Notes: generated by a model from the letters alone, not told the origin. Counted from the first letter of the stretch, positions 18,626-28,001 are shown. The stretch is DNA of 64,000 nucleotides from Butyrivibrio sp. VCB2006 (GCF_000420945.1 NZ_ATVX01000005.1:186001-250000), one strand, 5' to 3'. Program-made: numbers and translations.

Positions 18626-18627
18626 AA

Positions 18628-19785
18628 ATGAAAGCTCAAGTGCTCTATGGCATAGGTAATATCAAATATGCAGAAACCAATATGCCGGTTCCCAAAAAAG
18701 GAGAGGCTTTAGTTAAAGTTAGCCATTGCGGAATATGCGGCTCTGATATTCCCAGGATATATAAGAGCGGTGCTCATAACATGCCGATTATTCCGGGACA
18801 TGAATTTTCAGGTGTGGTGGAGGATTGTAAAGATAAGCCTGCACTTGTAGGAAAAAGAGTTGGAATATATCCGCTGATTCCATGTATGGGCTGCGCGCAG
18901 TGTGAAAGCGGACATTACGAGATGTGCCAGAACTATAACTACCTGGGATCCAGGTGCGACGGCGGATTTGCGGAATATGTCACAGTTCCGATCTGGAATC
19001 TTGTTCCTCTGCCGGATGAAGTGTCTGATATAGAAGCAGCAATGCTGGAGCCAATGGGTGTTGCGGTACACTCTCTCAGAAGATGCGGACTTCTTACTGA
19101 TAAGTATGAAATAAATCCTGACCATGATGATGTCACGGTGTTGGTATGCGGCCTGGGTACCATAGGTCTTTTGACGGCTATGTTCTTGAGTGATGCCGGA
19201 TTTCCAATGACCTACTGCATAGGGAATAAGGATATACAAAAGAAAAAGCTCTTTGAGATGGGCTACAGTGAATATAATTTCTGTGATGTCAGATATGAGG
19301 ATACCTATGATTTTGTTAAAAGCCTTCGCGGCGGAAATGGCGTGAATTATTACTTTGAGTGTATAGGAAGATCTGAAAGCTACGAGCAGGCCATAAAAAG
19401 TACAGCACCTCTTGGTACAGTTATGCTGGTTGGAAATCCTGCTTCCGATATGGAGCTTTCAAGAGAAACTTACTGGAAAATACTGCGTAATCAGATGAGG
19501 GTTCTCGGAACCTGGAATTCCTCCTATGAGGGAAGAAATGCCCGCAAAAAGTGCTATCAGGACGACTGGCAGTATGTCATTAACAGGCTCGTGGAGTGGA
19601 AAAGCGGAAAGAGAGTCGGCCCCGGGCATTACGAAGAAACGGCAGACGGAGAGGAGTATTTTGTTAAGTTTTCTCCTGAAAATCTGGTATCTCATTGCTT
19701 CTCCTTGGAGGATATGCATAAGGGTCTGGACATAATGAAACGTAAATCTGAGGATTATGTGAAAATTATGGTCAAAATGGTTTAA
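18628..19785 (+). CDS. Zinc-dependent medium-chain alcohol/polyol dehydrogenase
   Basis: A 385-residue MDR-family enzyme. Catalytic zinc ligands are in HCGICGSD near residues 33-40 and PGHEFSG near 57; the four-cysteine structural zinc lobe reads CMGCAQCESGHYEMC near residues 90-104. The NAD(P) Rossmann motif is VCGLGTIGL near residue 175. I start it at 18628, where the family normally begins (MKAQVL) with AGGATGG upstream; an ATG at 18619 overlaps the previous gene. It resembles galactitol-1-phosphate and sorbitol dehydrogenases. Coupling to the IspD/TarI gene suggests it reduces a ketose phosphate (as TarJ does) for the cytidylyltransferase. Confidence 0.83.
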   Translation: MKAQVLYGIGNIKYAETNMPVPKKGEALVKVSHCGICGSDIPRIYKSGAHNMPIIPGHEFSGVVEDCKDKPALVGKRVGIYPLIPCMGCAQCESGHYEMCQNYNYLGSRCDGGFAEYVTVPIWNLVPLPDEVSDIEAAMLEPMGVAVHSLRRCGLLTDKYEINPDHDDVTVLVCGLGTIGLLTAMFLSDAGFPMTYCIGNKDIQKKKLFEMGYSEYNFCDVRYEDTYDFVKSLRGGNGVNYYFECIGRSESYEQAIKSTAPLGTVMLVGNPASDMELSRETYWKILRNQMRVLGTWNSSYEGRNARKKCYQDDWQYVINRLVEWKSGKRVGPGHYEETADGEEYFVKFSPENLVSHCFSLEDMHKGLDIMKRKSEDYVKIMVKMV

Positions 19786-19848
19786 ACGCCTTTTGGTGTG
19801 CTACAATCATTTTTATGTTCATTTTGGGAAAGGGATTTGCGTTTAGAA

Positions 19849-20628
19849 ATGAAAGTAGTTATTTTAGCAGGTGGTTTTGGTACAAGAATAAGTGAAGAGA
19901 GCCATTTGAGACCTAAGCCAATGATTGAGATCGGCGGCAAGCCAATTCTTTGGCACATTATGAAGGAATACTCATATCATGGCTTTAATGAATTTGTAAT
20001 ATGCGCAGGATATAAGCAGGAGGTAATCAAGGAGTACTTTGCAAATTATTATCTCCACAACTGTGATGTGACTTTTGATTTTGCCAATGGCGGACAGGTG
20101 GAGTTTCATTCTCAGAAGGCTGAGCCATGGAAGGTTACTGTGGTTGATACCGGATATAGCACAATGACCGGTGGACGTATCAAGAGAATCAGAGAACATG
20201 TGGGAGACGAGACCTTCTTTATGACCTATGGTGACGGCGTCTGCGACATTGATATGAATGATCTTTTGAAATTCCACAAAGAGCATGGAAAGATTGCTAC
20301 TGTAACAGCTATTCTGGCAGGACAGAGATTTGGCGTCTTTGATATAGACAGAAACGATAAGTCTATCGTTAGAGATTTCAGAGAAAAAGCCAGCATTGAT
20401 GGTGCTCGTATTAATGGCGGATATATGGTGCTTGAGCCAGGTGTATTTGATTACATTGAGGGCGATAATACCTTTTTTGAAAAAGAGCCTATGCATAACC
20501 TTGTTAAGGACGGTCAGATGGCTGCCTACGAATACAATGGTTTCTGGAAATGCATGGACACAGCTCGTGAAAGGGATGAGCTGTCCAGCCTGATCGAGAC
20601 AGGCAGAGCTCCTTGGATAAAGTGGTGA
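19849..20628 (+). CDS. rfbF: Glucose-1-phosphate cytidylyltransferase
   Basis: A 259-residue enzyme of the length usual for RfbF. It begins with the sugar-nucleotide loop LAGGFGTR and the RfbF-type SEESHLRPKPMIEIGGKP region, followed by YGDGVCDID near residue 125 and GGYMVLEPGVF near residue 190. It makes CDP-glucose from CTP and glucose-1-phosphate. The start at 19849 is set by homology; a GTG 51 bases upstream would add an unlikely N-terminus. CDP-glucose normally goes to the 4,6-dehydratase RfbG, but no such gene is in the window. Here the product seems destined for the neighbouring ThDP enzyme or a dehydratase elsewhere. Confidence 0.9.
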   Translation: MKVVILAGGFGTRISEESHLRPKPMIEIGGKPILWHIMKEYSYHGFNEFVICAGYKQEVIKEYFANYYLHNCDVTFDFANGGQVEFHSQKAEPWKVTVVDTGYSTMTGGRIKRIREHVGDETFFMTYGDGVCDIDMNDLLKFHKEHGKIATVTAILAGQRFGVFDIDRNDKSIVRDFREKASIDGARINGGYMVLEPGVFDYIEGDNTFFEKEPMHNLVKDGQMAAYEYNGFWKCMDTARERDELSSLIETGRAPWIKW

Positions 20629-20633
20629 GTAAT

Positions 20634-22493
20634 ATGAAGATTTCAGATTATATAGTCGATTTTTTGAGTAAAAGAGGCGTCACAGACTGCTTTATGGTAG
20701 TTGGCGGCGGCGCTATGTTTTTAGATAATTCTTTTGGACATGCTAAAGGAATCGCTTGTACTCAGTTTCATCACGAGCAGGGCGCAGCCATGGCGGCCGA
20801 AAGTTATTCAAGGCTTGAAAACAAAGTGGCAGCTCTTTGCGTAACCTCCGGCCCGGGGGGAACGAACGCAATTACGGGCGTAATGGGTGGCTGGCTTGAT
20901 TCGCTCCCCATGTTTGTTGTAAGTGGGCAGGTGCGCTACGACACAACGGTAAGATATTGGAAAAAACTAGAAAAAGATGCTAATGGTTTCGGGAATGACT
21001 ATAGCGATTTAAGGTCCCTTGGTGATCAGGAGTATGACATAACCAGGATGACAGAGCATATCTGTAAGTATGCCGTTATGCTGGAGGATCCGCAGGATAT
21101 CAGATATCATATGGAAAAAGCCTGGTTTCTTATGAAAAACGGAAGACCTGGTCCGGTATGGATTGATGTTCCTGTTAACTTCCAAAACACTGACGTGGAT
21201 GTGGAGAAGCTGCGAGGCTTTGACCCGGAGGCGGAGAAAATGGAGAGACTCCTTCCTCCAAGCGTTGGAAAAGAGCAGGCAAAAGAGATTCTTGATCAGA
21301 TCCGTAATGCCAAAAGGCCTGTTATTTATGCAGGAGCAGGAATCAGAGTTTCAGGCGGTTTTAATGCTTTTAGAGAAATGGTAGATAAACTGGGAGTTCC
21401 GGTTTGTACCTATTGGGATTCTATTGATCTTATGGAAGATGCTAACCCACTTTACTGCGGAAGAGGCGGAAACATGGGTGACAGGGCAGGAAACTTTGCA
21501 GTACAGAATGCAGATCTTTTGCTGGTAATAGGAAGCAGGCTCTCTATAAGACAGGTTGGCTATAACTGGCAGAGCTGGGCCAGAGCAGCTAAGGTAATCA
21601 TGGTTGATGTGGACAGGGCTGAGATGACCAAACACACAATCCATGTAGATGAGAGAATATGGGCTGATGCCAAGGATTTCTGCATGGTGATGGCAGAAAA
21701 CGCAGGTGAGAATATTCCGGTAAGTCCATGTGATGACTGGAGAAAACAGTGCGTAGCATGGAAGGAAAAGTATCCTGTTGTTTCCGATGGGCAGAAGAAT
21801 ACAGGAAGTGGCCCTGTAAACGTATATGGATTTATGCGAATCCTTTCCGAGAAATTACAGGCAGGGAGCCTGACTGCTGTTAGTAACGGAGCCTGCTGCG
21901 TTGCTGGACATCAGAGCTGGTGCATCAAGGAAGACACAAGATTTTTTAATAATAACGGCGTAGCCAGTATGGGATACGGACTGCCTGCTTCAATCGGTAT
22001 GTGCATAAGTTCCGGGAAGAAGGAAACTATCTGCCTTGAAGGGGATGGCAGTATAATGATGAATCTTCAGGAGCTTCAGACAATTATTACTAACAAACTA
22101 CCTATAAAGATTTTTCTTATCAATAATGATGGCTACCATTCAATCAGGATTACGCAGAATAACATTTTTTCTGAGTATTCAAAGGTTGGTATAGGACCGG
22201 AGAGTGGGGATCTGGCTTTTCCGAAATTTGAGAAGATTGCAGATGCCTTTGGCTTTAAATACATAGGAATTAAAAATGGTGATGAACTCGAGGAAAAGCT
22301 GGGGGAAGCTTTGGATGCTGCGGGGGCAGTATTGTGCGAGGTATTTACTGATACTACGCAGGTCTGGGAGCCTAAGAGTTCAGCCAGAAAAAATCCGGAT
22401 GGAACACTTTATAGTCCTCCTCTTGAAGATTTGGCCCCATTTCTGCCAAGACAGGAATTAAAGGACAATATGTATATTGAAATGGATTACTAA
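20634..22493 (+). CDS. Thiamine-diphosphate enzyme of the acetolactate synthase family
   Basis: A 619-residue enzyme with the three ThDP domains. Glu48 in the HHEQGA motif is the conserved cofactor-activating glutamate of the PYR domain. The middle domain (about 200-340) follows, and the PP domain carries GDGS at residue 470 with NN about 28 residues later. The ATG at 20634 follows GGTGAG; an in-frame TTG at 20613 lies inside rfbF. It is preceded by three nucleotide-sugar genes, not by ilv genes. No ilvN-like small subunit follows. Related ThDP flavoenzymes such as YerE transfer an acetyl unit to CDP-linked keto-sugars to make branched sugars. A similar role here is inference. Confidence 0.85.
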   Translation: MKISDYIVDFLSKRGVTDCFMVVGGGAMFLDNSFGHAKGIACTQFHHEQGAAMAAESYSRLENKVAALCVTSGPGGTNAITGVMGGWLDSLPMFVVSGQVRYDTTVRYWKKLEKDANGFGNDYSDLRSLGDQEYDITRMTEHICKYAVMLEDPQDIRYHMEKAWFLMKNGRPGPVWIDVPVNFQNTDVDVEKLRGFDPEAEKMERLLPPSVGKEQAKEILDQIRNAKRPVIYAGAGIRVSGGFNAFREMVDKLGVPVCTYWDSIDLMEDANPLYCGRGGNMGDRAGNFAVQNADLLLVIGSRLSIRQVGYNWQSWARAAKVIMVDVDRAEMTKHTIHVDERIWADAKDFCMVMAENAGENIPVSPCDDWRKQCVAWKEKYPVVSDGQKNTGSGPVNVYGFMRILSEKLQAGSLTAVSNGACCVAGHQSWCIKEDTRFFNNNGVASMGYGLPASIGMCISSGKKETICLEGDGSIMMNLQELQTIITNKLPIKIFLINNDGYHSIRITQNNIFSEYSKVGIGPESGDLAFPKFEKIADAFGFKYIGIKNGDELEEKLGEALDAAGAVLCEVFTDTTQVWEPKSSARKNPDGTLYSPPLEDLAPFLPRQELKDNMYIEMDY

Positions 22494-22574
22494 AAAATCT
22501 GCAAAAAATATACGAATTATGATTAGGTATATGATTGTCATTAGCTAAAATTAAGTGTAACGAAAGGAAGTATT

Positions 22575-22766
22575 ATGAGACATAACAAGGGGACCTTTAT
22601 AGTAAAGGTAGATGATTGCCAAAACGAGTCTTGGCAGGGGAGAGTCGTTTGGGCAGATGAAAACAAAACAGAGCATTTCAGAAGTGCGCTGGAGTTGTTT
22701 AAGCTAATGGATAATGCCATAAAGAACAACGAAATGAGCAGTAAGAAAGATCAGGGGACTGCTTAA
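22575..22766 (+). CDS. Small WQG-domain protein
   Basis: A 63-residue cytosolic-type protein after a GAAAGGAAG site. Residues 6-50 form one domain: a TFIVKV strand, QNESWQGRVVW hairpin with a central WQG, then FRSALELFKLMD, an amphipathic helix. The same domain is found twice in the 156-residue protein at 26741-27211, on the other side of the large surface protein. I do not recognise a named family. No signal peptide or membrane segment is present. It ends at its own terminator, so it is a single-gene unit or the last gene of the cassette before it. Confidence 0.78.
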   Translation: MRHNKGTFIVKVDDCQNESWQGRVVWADENKTEHFRSALELFKLMDNAIKNNEMSSKKDQGTA

Positions 22767-22774
22767 ATATTAAA

Positions 22775-22797
22775 AAACGATAAACAATCGTTTTTTT
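22775..22797 (+). terminator. Intrinsic terminator
   Basis: A 7-bp stem AAACGAT (22775-22781) with ATCGTTT (22787-22793), followed by a run of T. It closes the small WQG-domain gene. Confidence 0.7.
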
Positions 22798-22798
22798 G

Positions 22799-22828
22799 TT
22801 GTATATCCGCGCTTATTTATTGGATAAT
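22799..22828 (+). promoter_or_regulatory. Predicted promoter of the InlB-repeat surface protein
   Basis: TTGTAT at 22799-22804 and GATAAT at 22823-22828 with an 18-base spacer, directly after the terminator and about 50 bases before the start codon. Confidence 0.4.
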
Positions 22829-22880
22829 ATTTATGTGCATACAACCAAATACAGATTAAGTATTCAGAGGGGGTAATGTG

Positions 22881-25800
22881 ATGCTTAAAGAATCTAAACG
22901 TTTACTGGCGGTATGTCTGGCAGTAGCTTTTGCAATCACTACCTTTGGTAGTGATTTTTCTTATGCAAAAGTTTCTGCTGCGGACGAAGAAACCGTCAAG
23001 GAAATTACTTCTGAGGAAGATATTTCCACAGTTGAATGGGAAAACATTTCGGACACAGAAAATGTAAATAATGAGGATTTGTCAGGCCAGGGGGCTGGGG
23101 CTGACGAAGAAGAGCATAATTCCATACCGGAAGAGGAGGCTACTGATGAGGCAGTTTCCGAAGCTCAAAATCAGGAAACTGTGGTAGAGGAAACTGTCGA
23201 GGAAAAATCCCAGGAAGTAGCTCCTGCAGAGGAGACAACTATTTCTGAGGAAAATGTTCCTTTAGATAACACTCCATCAGAGGTTACTGAGGAAAGTTCT
23301 GCTGAGGGTTCATCAGAGGATGCTGCAAGTAGCAGTTCATCAGATGAGGCTGCCTTAGAGAGCTCTTCATCAGCTGCAACGGAAAGCTCATCAGATGCAG
23401 CAAGTGCAGAAGCTTCTGATAAAGATAAAAAGGTAAATAGTCCTGCCCAGAAATTCTCAGGAGATTCAGTAGGAATCCATGTAGAAGTAGAGGCTGGTGA
23501 GGGAGTATTCCCTGCAGGCACAACAATGACTGTTGTTGCAGTATCAGACCTTGATGCTATTGATGCAGCCAAGGATGCTCTTGGCGAAGATGTTCAGCAG
23601 GCAAGAGGTGTTAATATTACATTCTATAATGCTGATGGAAAAGAGATTGAACCATTAGATTCTAAGTGTGTTCAGGTGTCAATTTCACTTGGTAACGATC
23701 TTAGCGGAGAATCTTTTAGCGTAATCCATAAGGATGATGCAGGTAACACCGAAAAGGTGGCAGATGCAAGTTCCGATGGAGCTTCTTTTAGTGCAAATTC
23801 TTTCTCAGTATATATCGTAGCAGGATCCGGAAATTCAAAGGATGATACTACTGACAAGAGAGCTATTTGTACATATGTTTTCACTGACAGAGGAACTGAG
23901 TTTAACACACAGCTCGTTAAGGAAGGCGACAACTTAGCTCATCCCGGTATTCCTAAAACCGGTTCAAACGAGGAGTTCCTTGGATGGTTTACTGCAGACG
24001 ACAAGGAAGTTAAGTTTGGAAAAGTTGAGCATGTAGTAGCTAATAGTAAGGTTGAAGTTTTTTCAAAGATACAGACTACCTATTACCTTACATACATCGG
24101 TGTGGATGGCGAAGTAGTTCATGTTAAAAAGATAGTTGTTGTAACCGGTGATTCTACTATGGTGGATGTAAATGACGTTACAACTGAGCCTAAGCATGAT
24201 ACACAGGCTTTCCTTGGCTGGAGCCGTGATAAGAACAGCAAGACGTTAATTAAGGAAAAGATCGATATTGCCTCCGTTCATGAAGTATATGCAGTAGTAA
24301 CCGGTGTTCACTGGATTTATTTTGACGAAAATGACGGTGTAAAGGGCGGCGGTGCCACTTATACAGATCCTATTCATGTTCAGACTGGAAAGACGGCCAC
24401 ACCGCCAGCTGACCCTGAAAGGCATGGATACGATTTCAAGGGCTGGTACGAGAAGCAAGGCTCTAAGGTTGGTACAGTTGATGAGTCTTCAGCGTTTGAT
24501 TGGGGTAAAGTTTTCGCGGATAGTGATCCGGATATCACTCTTTATGCAAAGTGGGAACCTAAAGAGGAAGCGGAATTCACAGTTGTTATCTGGAAGCAGA
24601 ATATTGGAGACAGTAAGACCATAACGGATAACAGTGCCAAGAATTACGACTATCAGGAGACTTATACCAAGAAAGCGAAGGTTGGAACACCTGTATCTAA
24701 GGCTATTGCAGGTGACTGGGCATCTATAGAAAAAGGATTCCAGTATAGTTGGCTTGAAGGCGTAAGAATTGAAAATGGAAGTCCTGTATCCTGCGACACA
24801 ATAAGGGCTGAGGAAGACACAATCATTAATCTATATTATGATCGTGATCTGATGACTATTATCTTTAAGGACAAAAATGGCAATTCTTATAAAGGCTTGG
24901 AGTTCACAGGACTTTACGGACAGAGATTGTCTATGTATAACTATGTATGGCCGGTAGAAGGTGCTCCATGGGCATACAAAAATAATGTGCTTGAGCCCGG
25001 TAAAACAGTAAATTTGCACATAGACTTTGTTGATGCATTTATTTTCGATGCTTATGTTACCGGTAATACTCTTGTCTTGTACGATATCCATAATGGTGAA
25101 TCATCCCATGATGTTTATTACTATTATCAGGAACTTGATGGTATAACTTATACACTGGATAAGAAGATCACTCACTATGGTACGGAAGGAAAGAATTATT
25201 ACTTCTACTGTGATGATTATTACACAGGTTTTAAGCCGGAGTACTACATTCAGAATGGCGCAGAACATAAAATGGATGTGGGAACAGAGATAATCGGTCA
25301 GTTTACTGATGATAATACTGATGACCTTCATCTTTATTTTAAGAGATTATCCAGTAAGATTGAATTTAAGGATAATTTTGATGGCAATACATCTTTAGTT
25401 TCGGCAGATCCTGTATTTAGCAATATTCTGTATGAAATGCCTCTTGATGGAAGCGTTAACGGAATTGAATACGAGAGCCTTGCTCCAGATCTGAGCACAG
25501 ATCCTGCTTATGACAAATCGGGTTACAAGTTTGTGGGCTGGTGTGTTGATGAAGGCGGACAGAAGCTGTATGACTGGAAAGAAAAGATGCCACTTGCCAA
25601 TAAGGTTCTGTATGCTAAATATGAGAAAATCAAGTGTAAAGTAACGCTTATTCCTAACGGCGGTACACTTATTCCTGGTCAGAAGGATGAATTCTATAAG
25701 TGGTACAGAGAATCTCTTAAGAAAGATACCATGGTCAACTGTGTTAAACGCCCGGGATATGAGTTTGTAGGCTGGTTTGAGGATTCAAATGGTCAGAACC

Positions 25801-26735
25801 CATATGGTTATGGTGAAATTCTTAATGATATTACATTGACAGCTATGTGGAGAAGACCCGGTAATGTCACTGTTGAATATGATGCGGGTGAACACGGCGA
25901 TCAATCCACTGTACCTGATGACGGATATATTTATGCAGTGGATTCGCAGGCTGTAGTAGGTGCACCTCCTAAAAAAGTAGAAGACGGATGGGTATTTATC
26001 GGTTGGAAGATTACCAATGACAGCACCAACATCCTGTATTATCCAAACAACTATTTTGGAATCAAGAAAGATTACCTGGTAGATAATGGCGTGGTAGACG
26101 GCCTTGAAATGAAGAAGGTTGTTCTGGTTGCTCAGTATAACTCAAGAAGCGAAATTAAGATCGATCCTGAGTATACAACTATTACCTATCATTCCAATGA
26201 TCCAAGAAATCTTACAAGAGATGTTATTCTTGGACCGGATGGAGTTACAAAGCTTAAAGTTAATGAGGCTGTTAAGGCTCTTACACTTGCAGAGGCCGGA
26301 TTTGAAAGACCGGGATATACTTTCCTTGGTTGGAGTAAGAGACCAGGTGATAACAGAGCATACAAGTTTGCGGATCCGGGAGCCAATATAGCTGCAGATA
26401 ATGATGGAGTACCAAATGATCTGTACGCGATCTGGTATATTGAGCCGGATACACCACCGGATAATCCGCCAACACCTCCGGATAATCCACCATCAACTCC
26501 GGAAAATCCTCCGGCAGAGCCTGCTACAACAACTACAGCGGCTCCGGCAGGACAGGTTCTTGGAGCAAGGAGAGAAACAGGTAGTGGTCAGGCAGTTCTT
26601 GGAGCAAGAAGAGCCAGAACTGAGGATACAACAAATCTGGCACTGAGAGTGCTTGCTATAGTAGCAGCCGGAGCAGTGGCAGCAGGGCTTTTGATGACGT
26701 CCAGAAAAAAAGATGACGAACAGAGGGAAGACTAA
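22881..26735 (+). CDS. Large surface protein with InlB B-type repeats and C-terminal membrane anchor
   Basis: A 1284-residue protein. The ATG at 22881 follows GAGGGGG by seven bases; a GTG just before it is less well placed. Residues 1-32 are a signal peptide. Residues 35-190 are a disordered Ser/Glu/Ala stalk. From about 330 to 1185 there are at least seven repeats of the InlB B-repeat (Listeria-Bacteroides repeat) type, recognisable by FLGW, FKGWY, FVGW, FIGW and a YAKW or YAIW end. A Pro-rich spacer (PDNPPTPPDNPP) leads to two copies of VLGARR, a hydrophobic helix and a charged tail RKKDDEQRED. No LPXTG is present. It is probably cell-envelope bound and used in adhesion. Confidence 0.88.
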   Translation: MLKESKRLLAVCLAVAFAITTFGSDFSYAKVSAADEETVKEITSEEDISTVEWENISDTENVNNEDLSGQGAGADEEEHNSIPEEEATDEAVSEAQNQETVVEETVEEKSQEVAPAEETTISEENVPLDNTPSEVTEESSAEGSSEDAASSSSSDEAALESSSSAATESSSDAASAEASDKDKKVNSPAQKFSGDSVGIHVEVEAGEGVFPAGTTMTVVAVSDLDAIDAAKDALGEDVQQARGVNITFYNADGKEIEPLDSKCVQVSISLGNDLSGESFSVIHKDDAGNTEKVADASSDGASFSANSFSVYIVAGSGNSKDDTTDKRAICTYVFTDRGTEFNTQLVKEGDNLAHPGIPKTGSNEEFLGWFTADDKEVKFGKVEHVVANSKVEVFSKIQTTYYLTYIGVDGEVVHVKKIVVVTGDSTMVDVNDVTTEPKHDTQAFLGWSRDKNSKTLIKEKIDIASVHEVYAVVTGVHWIYFDENDGVKGGGATYTDPIHVQTGKTATPPADPERHGYDFKGWYEKQGSKVGTVDESSAFDWGKVFADSDPDITLYAKWEPKEEAEFTVVIWKQNIGDSKTITDNSAKNYDYQETYTKKAKVGTPVSKAIAGDWASIEKGFQYSWLEGVRIENGSPVSCDTIRAEEDTIINLYYDRDLMTIIFKDKNGNSYKGLEFTGLYGQRLSMYNYVWPVEGAPWAYKNNVLEPGKTVNLHIDFVDAFIFDAYVTGNTLVLYDIHNGESSHDVYYYYQELDGITYTLDKKITHYGTEGKNYYFYCDDYYTGFKPEYYIQNGAEHKMDVGTEIIGQFTDDNTDDLHLYFKRLSSKIEFKDNFDGNTSLVSADPVFSNILYEMPLDGSVNGIEYESLAPDLSTDPAYDKSGYKFVGWCVDEGGQKLYDWKEKMPLANKVLYAKYEKIKCKVTLIPNGGTLIPGQKDEFYKWYRESLKKDTMVNCVKRPGYEFVGWFEDSNGQNPYGYGEILNDITLTAMWRRPGNVTVEYDAGEHGDQSTVPDDGYIYAVDSQAVVGAPPKKVEDGWVFIGWKITNDSTNILYYPNNYFGIKKDYLVDNGVVDGLEMKKVVLVAQYNSRSEIKIDPEYTTITYHSNDPRNLTRDVILGPDGVTKLKVNEAVKALTLAEAGFERPGYTFLGWSKRPGDNRAYKFADPGANIAADNDGVPNDLYAIWYIEPDTPPDNPPTPPDNPPSTPENPPAEPATTTTAAPAGQVLGARRETGSGQAVLGARRARTEDTTNLALRVLAIVAAGAVAAGLLMTSRKKDDEQRED

Positions 26736-26740
26736 AATTT

Positions 26741-27211
26741 ATGGGCGAAGCTAAGCAAATGTTATTTGCCAGAAATTTAATAAGCATTTGTGTTGATAGT
26801 GACGAGAATGCTGATTATCAAGGATGTTTGTGGCACCAATACTCGGATGACCCTATCAGATTCGAGAGTGCCACAGGCATGTTTTCCACCATGGACGACC
26901 TGATGGACAATTGGGACTTTCCACAAAAGAGTCTTGAACAAAGACAGTTCATTCCCAAGGAACATCATGCTCACAAAAGAGACGTGGTCAAAGATGATGA
27001 GCTTGTAATCGACAAGGTGCAAAAGCAGCACGGCACTCGTAACATTCAAGGGAAAAAGGGTAAACTTGCTACATTCATAGTGCATGTGGCCTTCAGACAA
27101 AATGCTACCTGGCAGGGACATGTTGTGATAGTTAATACCAATGAAAAAAAATCCTTTTCAAGTGCGATGGAACTCCTTAGAATAATTGATGACAATATGA
27201 AAGGGGATTGA
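26741..27211 (+). CDS. Protein with two WQG-type domains
   Basis: A 156-residue soluble protein starting five bases after the surface-protein stop, with an AGAGGGAAG site inside that gene's end. The C-terminal domain (about 108-154) reads TFIVHV, QNATWQGHVV, FSSAMELLRIIDD and is clearly related to the 63-residue protein at 22575-22766. The N-terminal part (about 10-58) is a more diverged copy: ICVDSDEN, DYQG, FESATGMFSTMDD. The linker (60-105) is basic and His-rich. No signal peptide is present. It is in the same transcription unit as the InlB-repeat protein, so a role in its regulation, folding or export is suggested. The function is unknown. Confidence 0.8.
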   Translation: MGEAKQMLFARNLISICVDSDENADYQGCLWHQYSDDPIRFESATGMFSTMDDLMDNWDFPQKSLEQRQFIPKEHHAHKRDVVKDDELVIDKVQKQHGTRNIQGKKGKLATFIVHVAFRQNATWQGHVVIVNTNEKKSFSSAMELLRIIDDNMKGD

Positions 27212-27215
27212 ACCA

Positions 27216-28001
27216 TTGTCAGGAAAGATTGTCCTAAAAAAGGTAGAAAAGCCCATAAGATATATTCTGGGAGTGTTATTGTTTCTGGCGGTTGTTTTTG
27301 CTATAGGTTTTAAGATCTACACATTAAATTATTATAAGGCTGATGATGAGGCAATAGCTGAAATCAAACAGGAGATTGGAGACAGAGTCAGCACATACTC
27401 AGATAAGAATCTGGTTGTTTTTGTTCCGAATAATGAAGAAGCAAAGGCAATAATAGTTTTTTATCCGGGTGGAAAGGTAGAATACACAGCATATAGTGGG
27501 CTTATGTATGAGCTTGCGGACAGAGGTTATGCTTGCCTGCTTCCAAGAATGCCGGAGAACCTGGCTTTCTTAAGACTAAATGCGGTGGATATTATCAAAG
27601 ATAAGTACCCTGATAGGATTAAGGGCGCAGAAGGGCTTAAGTGGTATTTGGCGGGACATTCTCTCGGCGGAGTGGCAGCAAGCCAGTATCTGGGAGAACA
27701 TGCTGATGGCAGCTACGCCGGAATAATATTATGTGCTTCCTTTACCACAACGGATTTTAGCAGCAGTGATCTAAAACTCTTATCCATTTATGGCTCAGAG
27801 GACAAAGTCCTTAATATGGACAGCTATAATGAAAGTAAATCCAAGTGGCCGGATGATGCTCAGGAATATGTAATCAAGGGTGGTATACATTCTTATTTTG
27901 GCAATTATGGAATCCAGAATGGAGACGGCATTCCATCTATAACAAACACAGAACAGATCGTTGATGCTGCGGATGTTATAACCGGATTTATTGGCGAATA
28001 A
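27216..28001 (+). CDS. Membrane-anchored alpha/beta hydrolase
   Basis: A 261-residue protein with one N-terminal transmembrane helix (about residues 17-38) and an alpha/beta-hydrolase domain outside. The nucleophile elbow is GHSLGG near residue 148; the acid is probably Asp in YGSEDKVLN near residue 192 and the base His in GGIHSYFG near residue 226. Strand one reads IVFYPGG. The start is a TTG at 27216, supported by AAGGGG nine bases upstream and by the lack of a downstream ATG before the helix. It matches the Abhydrolase_5 group, of broad ester or lipid specificity. It lies five bases after the WQG-domain gene. Confidence 0.83.
   Translation: MSGKIVLKKVEKPIRYILGVLLFLAVVFAIGFKIYTLNYYKADDEAIAEIKQEIGDRVSTYSDKNLVVFVPNNEEAKAIIVFYPGGKVEYTAYSGLMYELADRGYACLLPRMPENLAFLRLNAVDIIKDKYPDRIKGAEGLKWYLAGHSLGGVAASQYLGEHADGSYAGIILCASFTTTDFSSSDLKLLSIYGSEDKVLNMDSYNESKSKWPDDAQEYVIKGGIHSYFGNYGIQNGDGIPSITNTEQIVDAADVITGFIGE

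Noticed and set aside
18619..18627. Alternative upstream start for the zinc dehydrogenase
   Set aside because: Possible by overlap with the previous stop, but family members start at the MKA of 18628 and the AGGATGG site is placed for that ATG.
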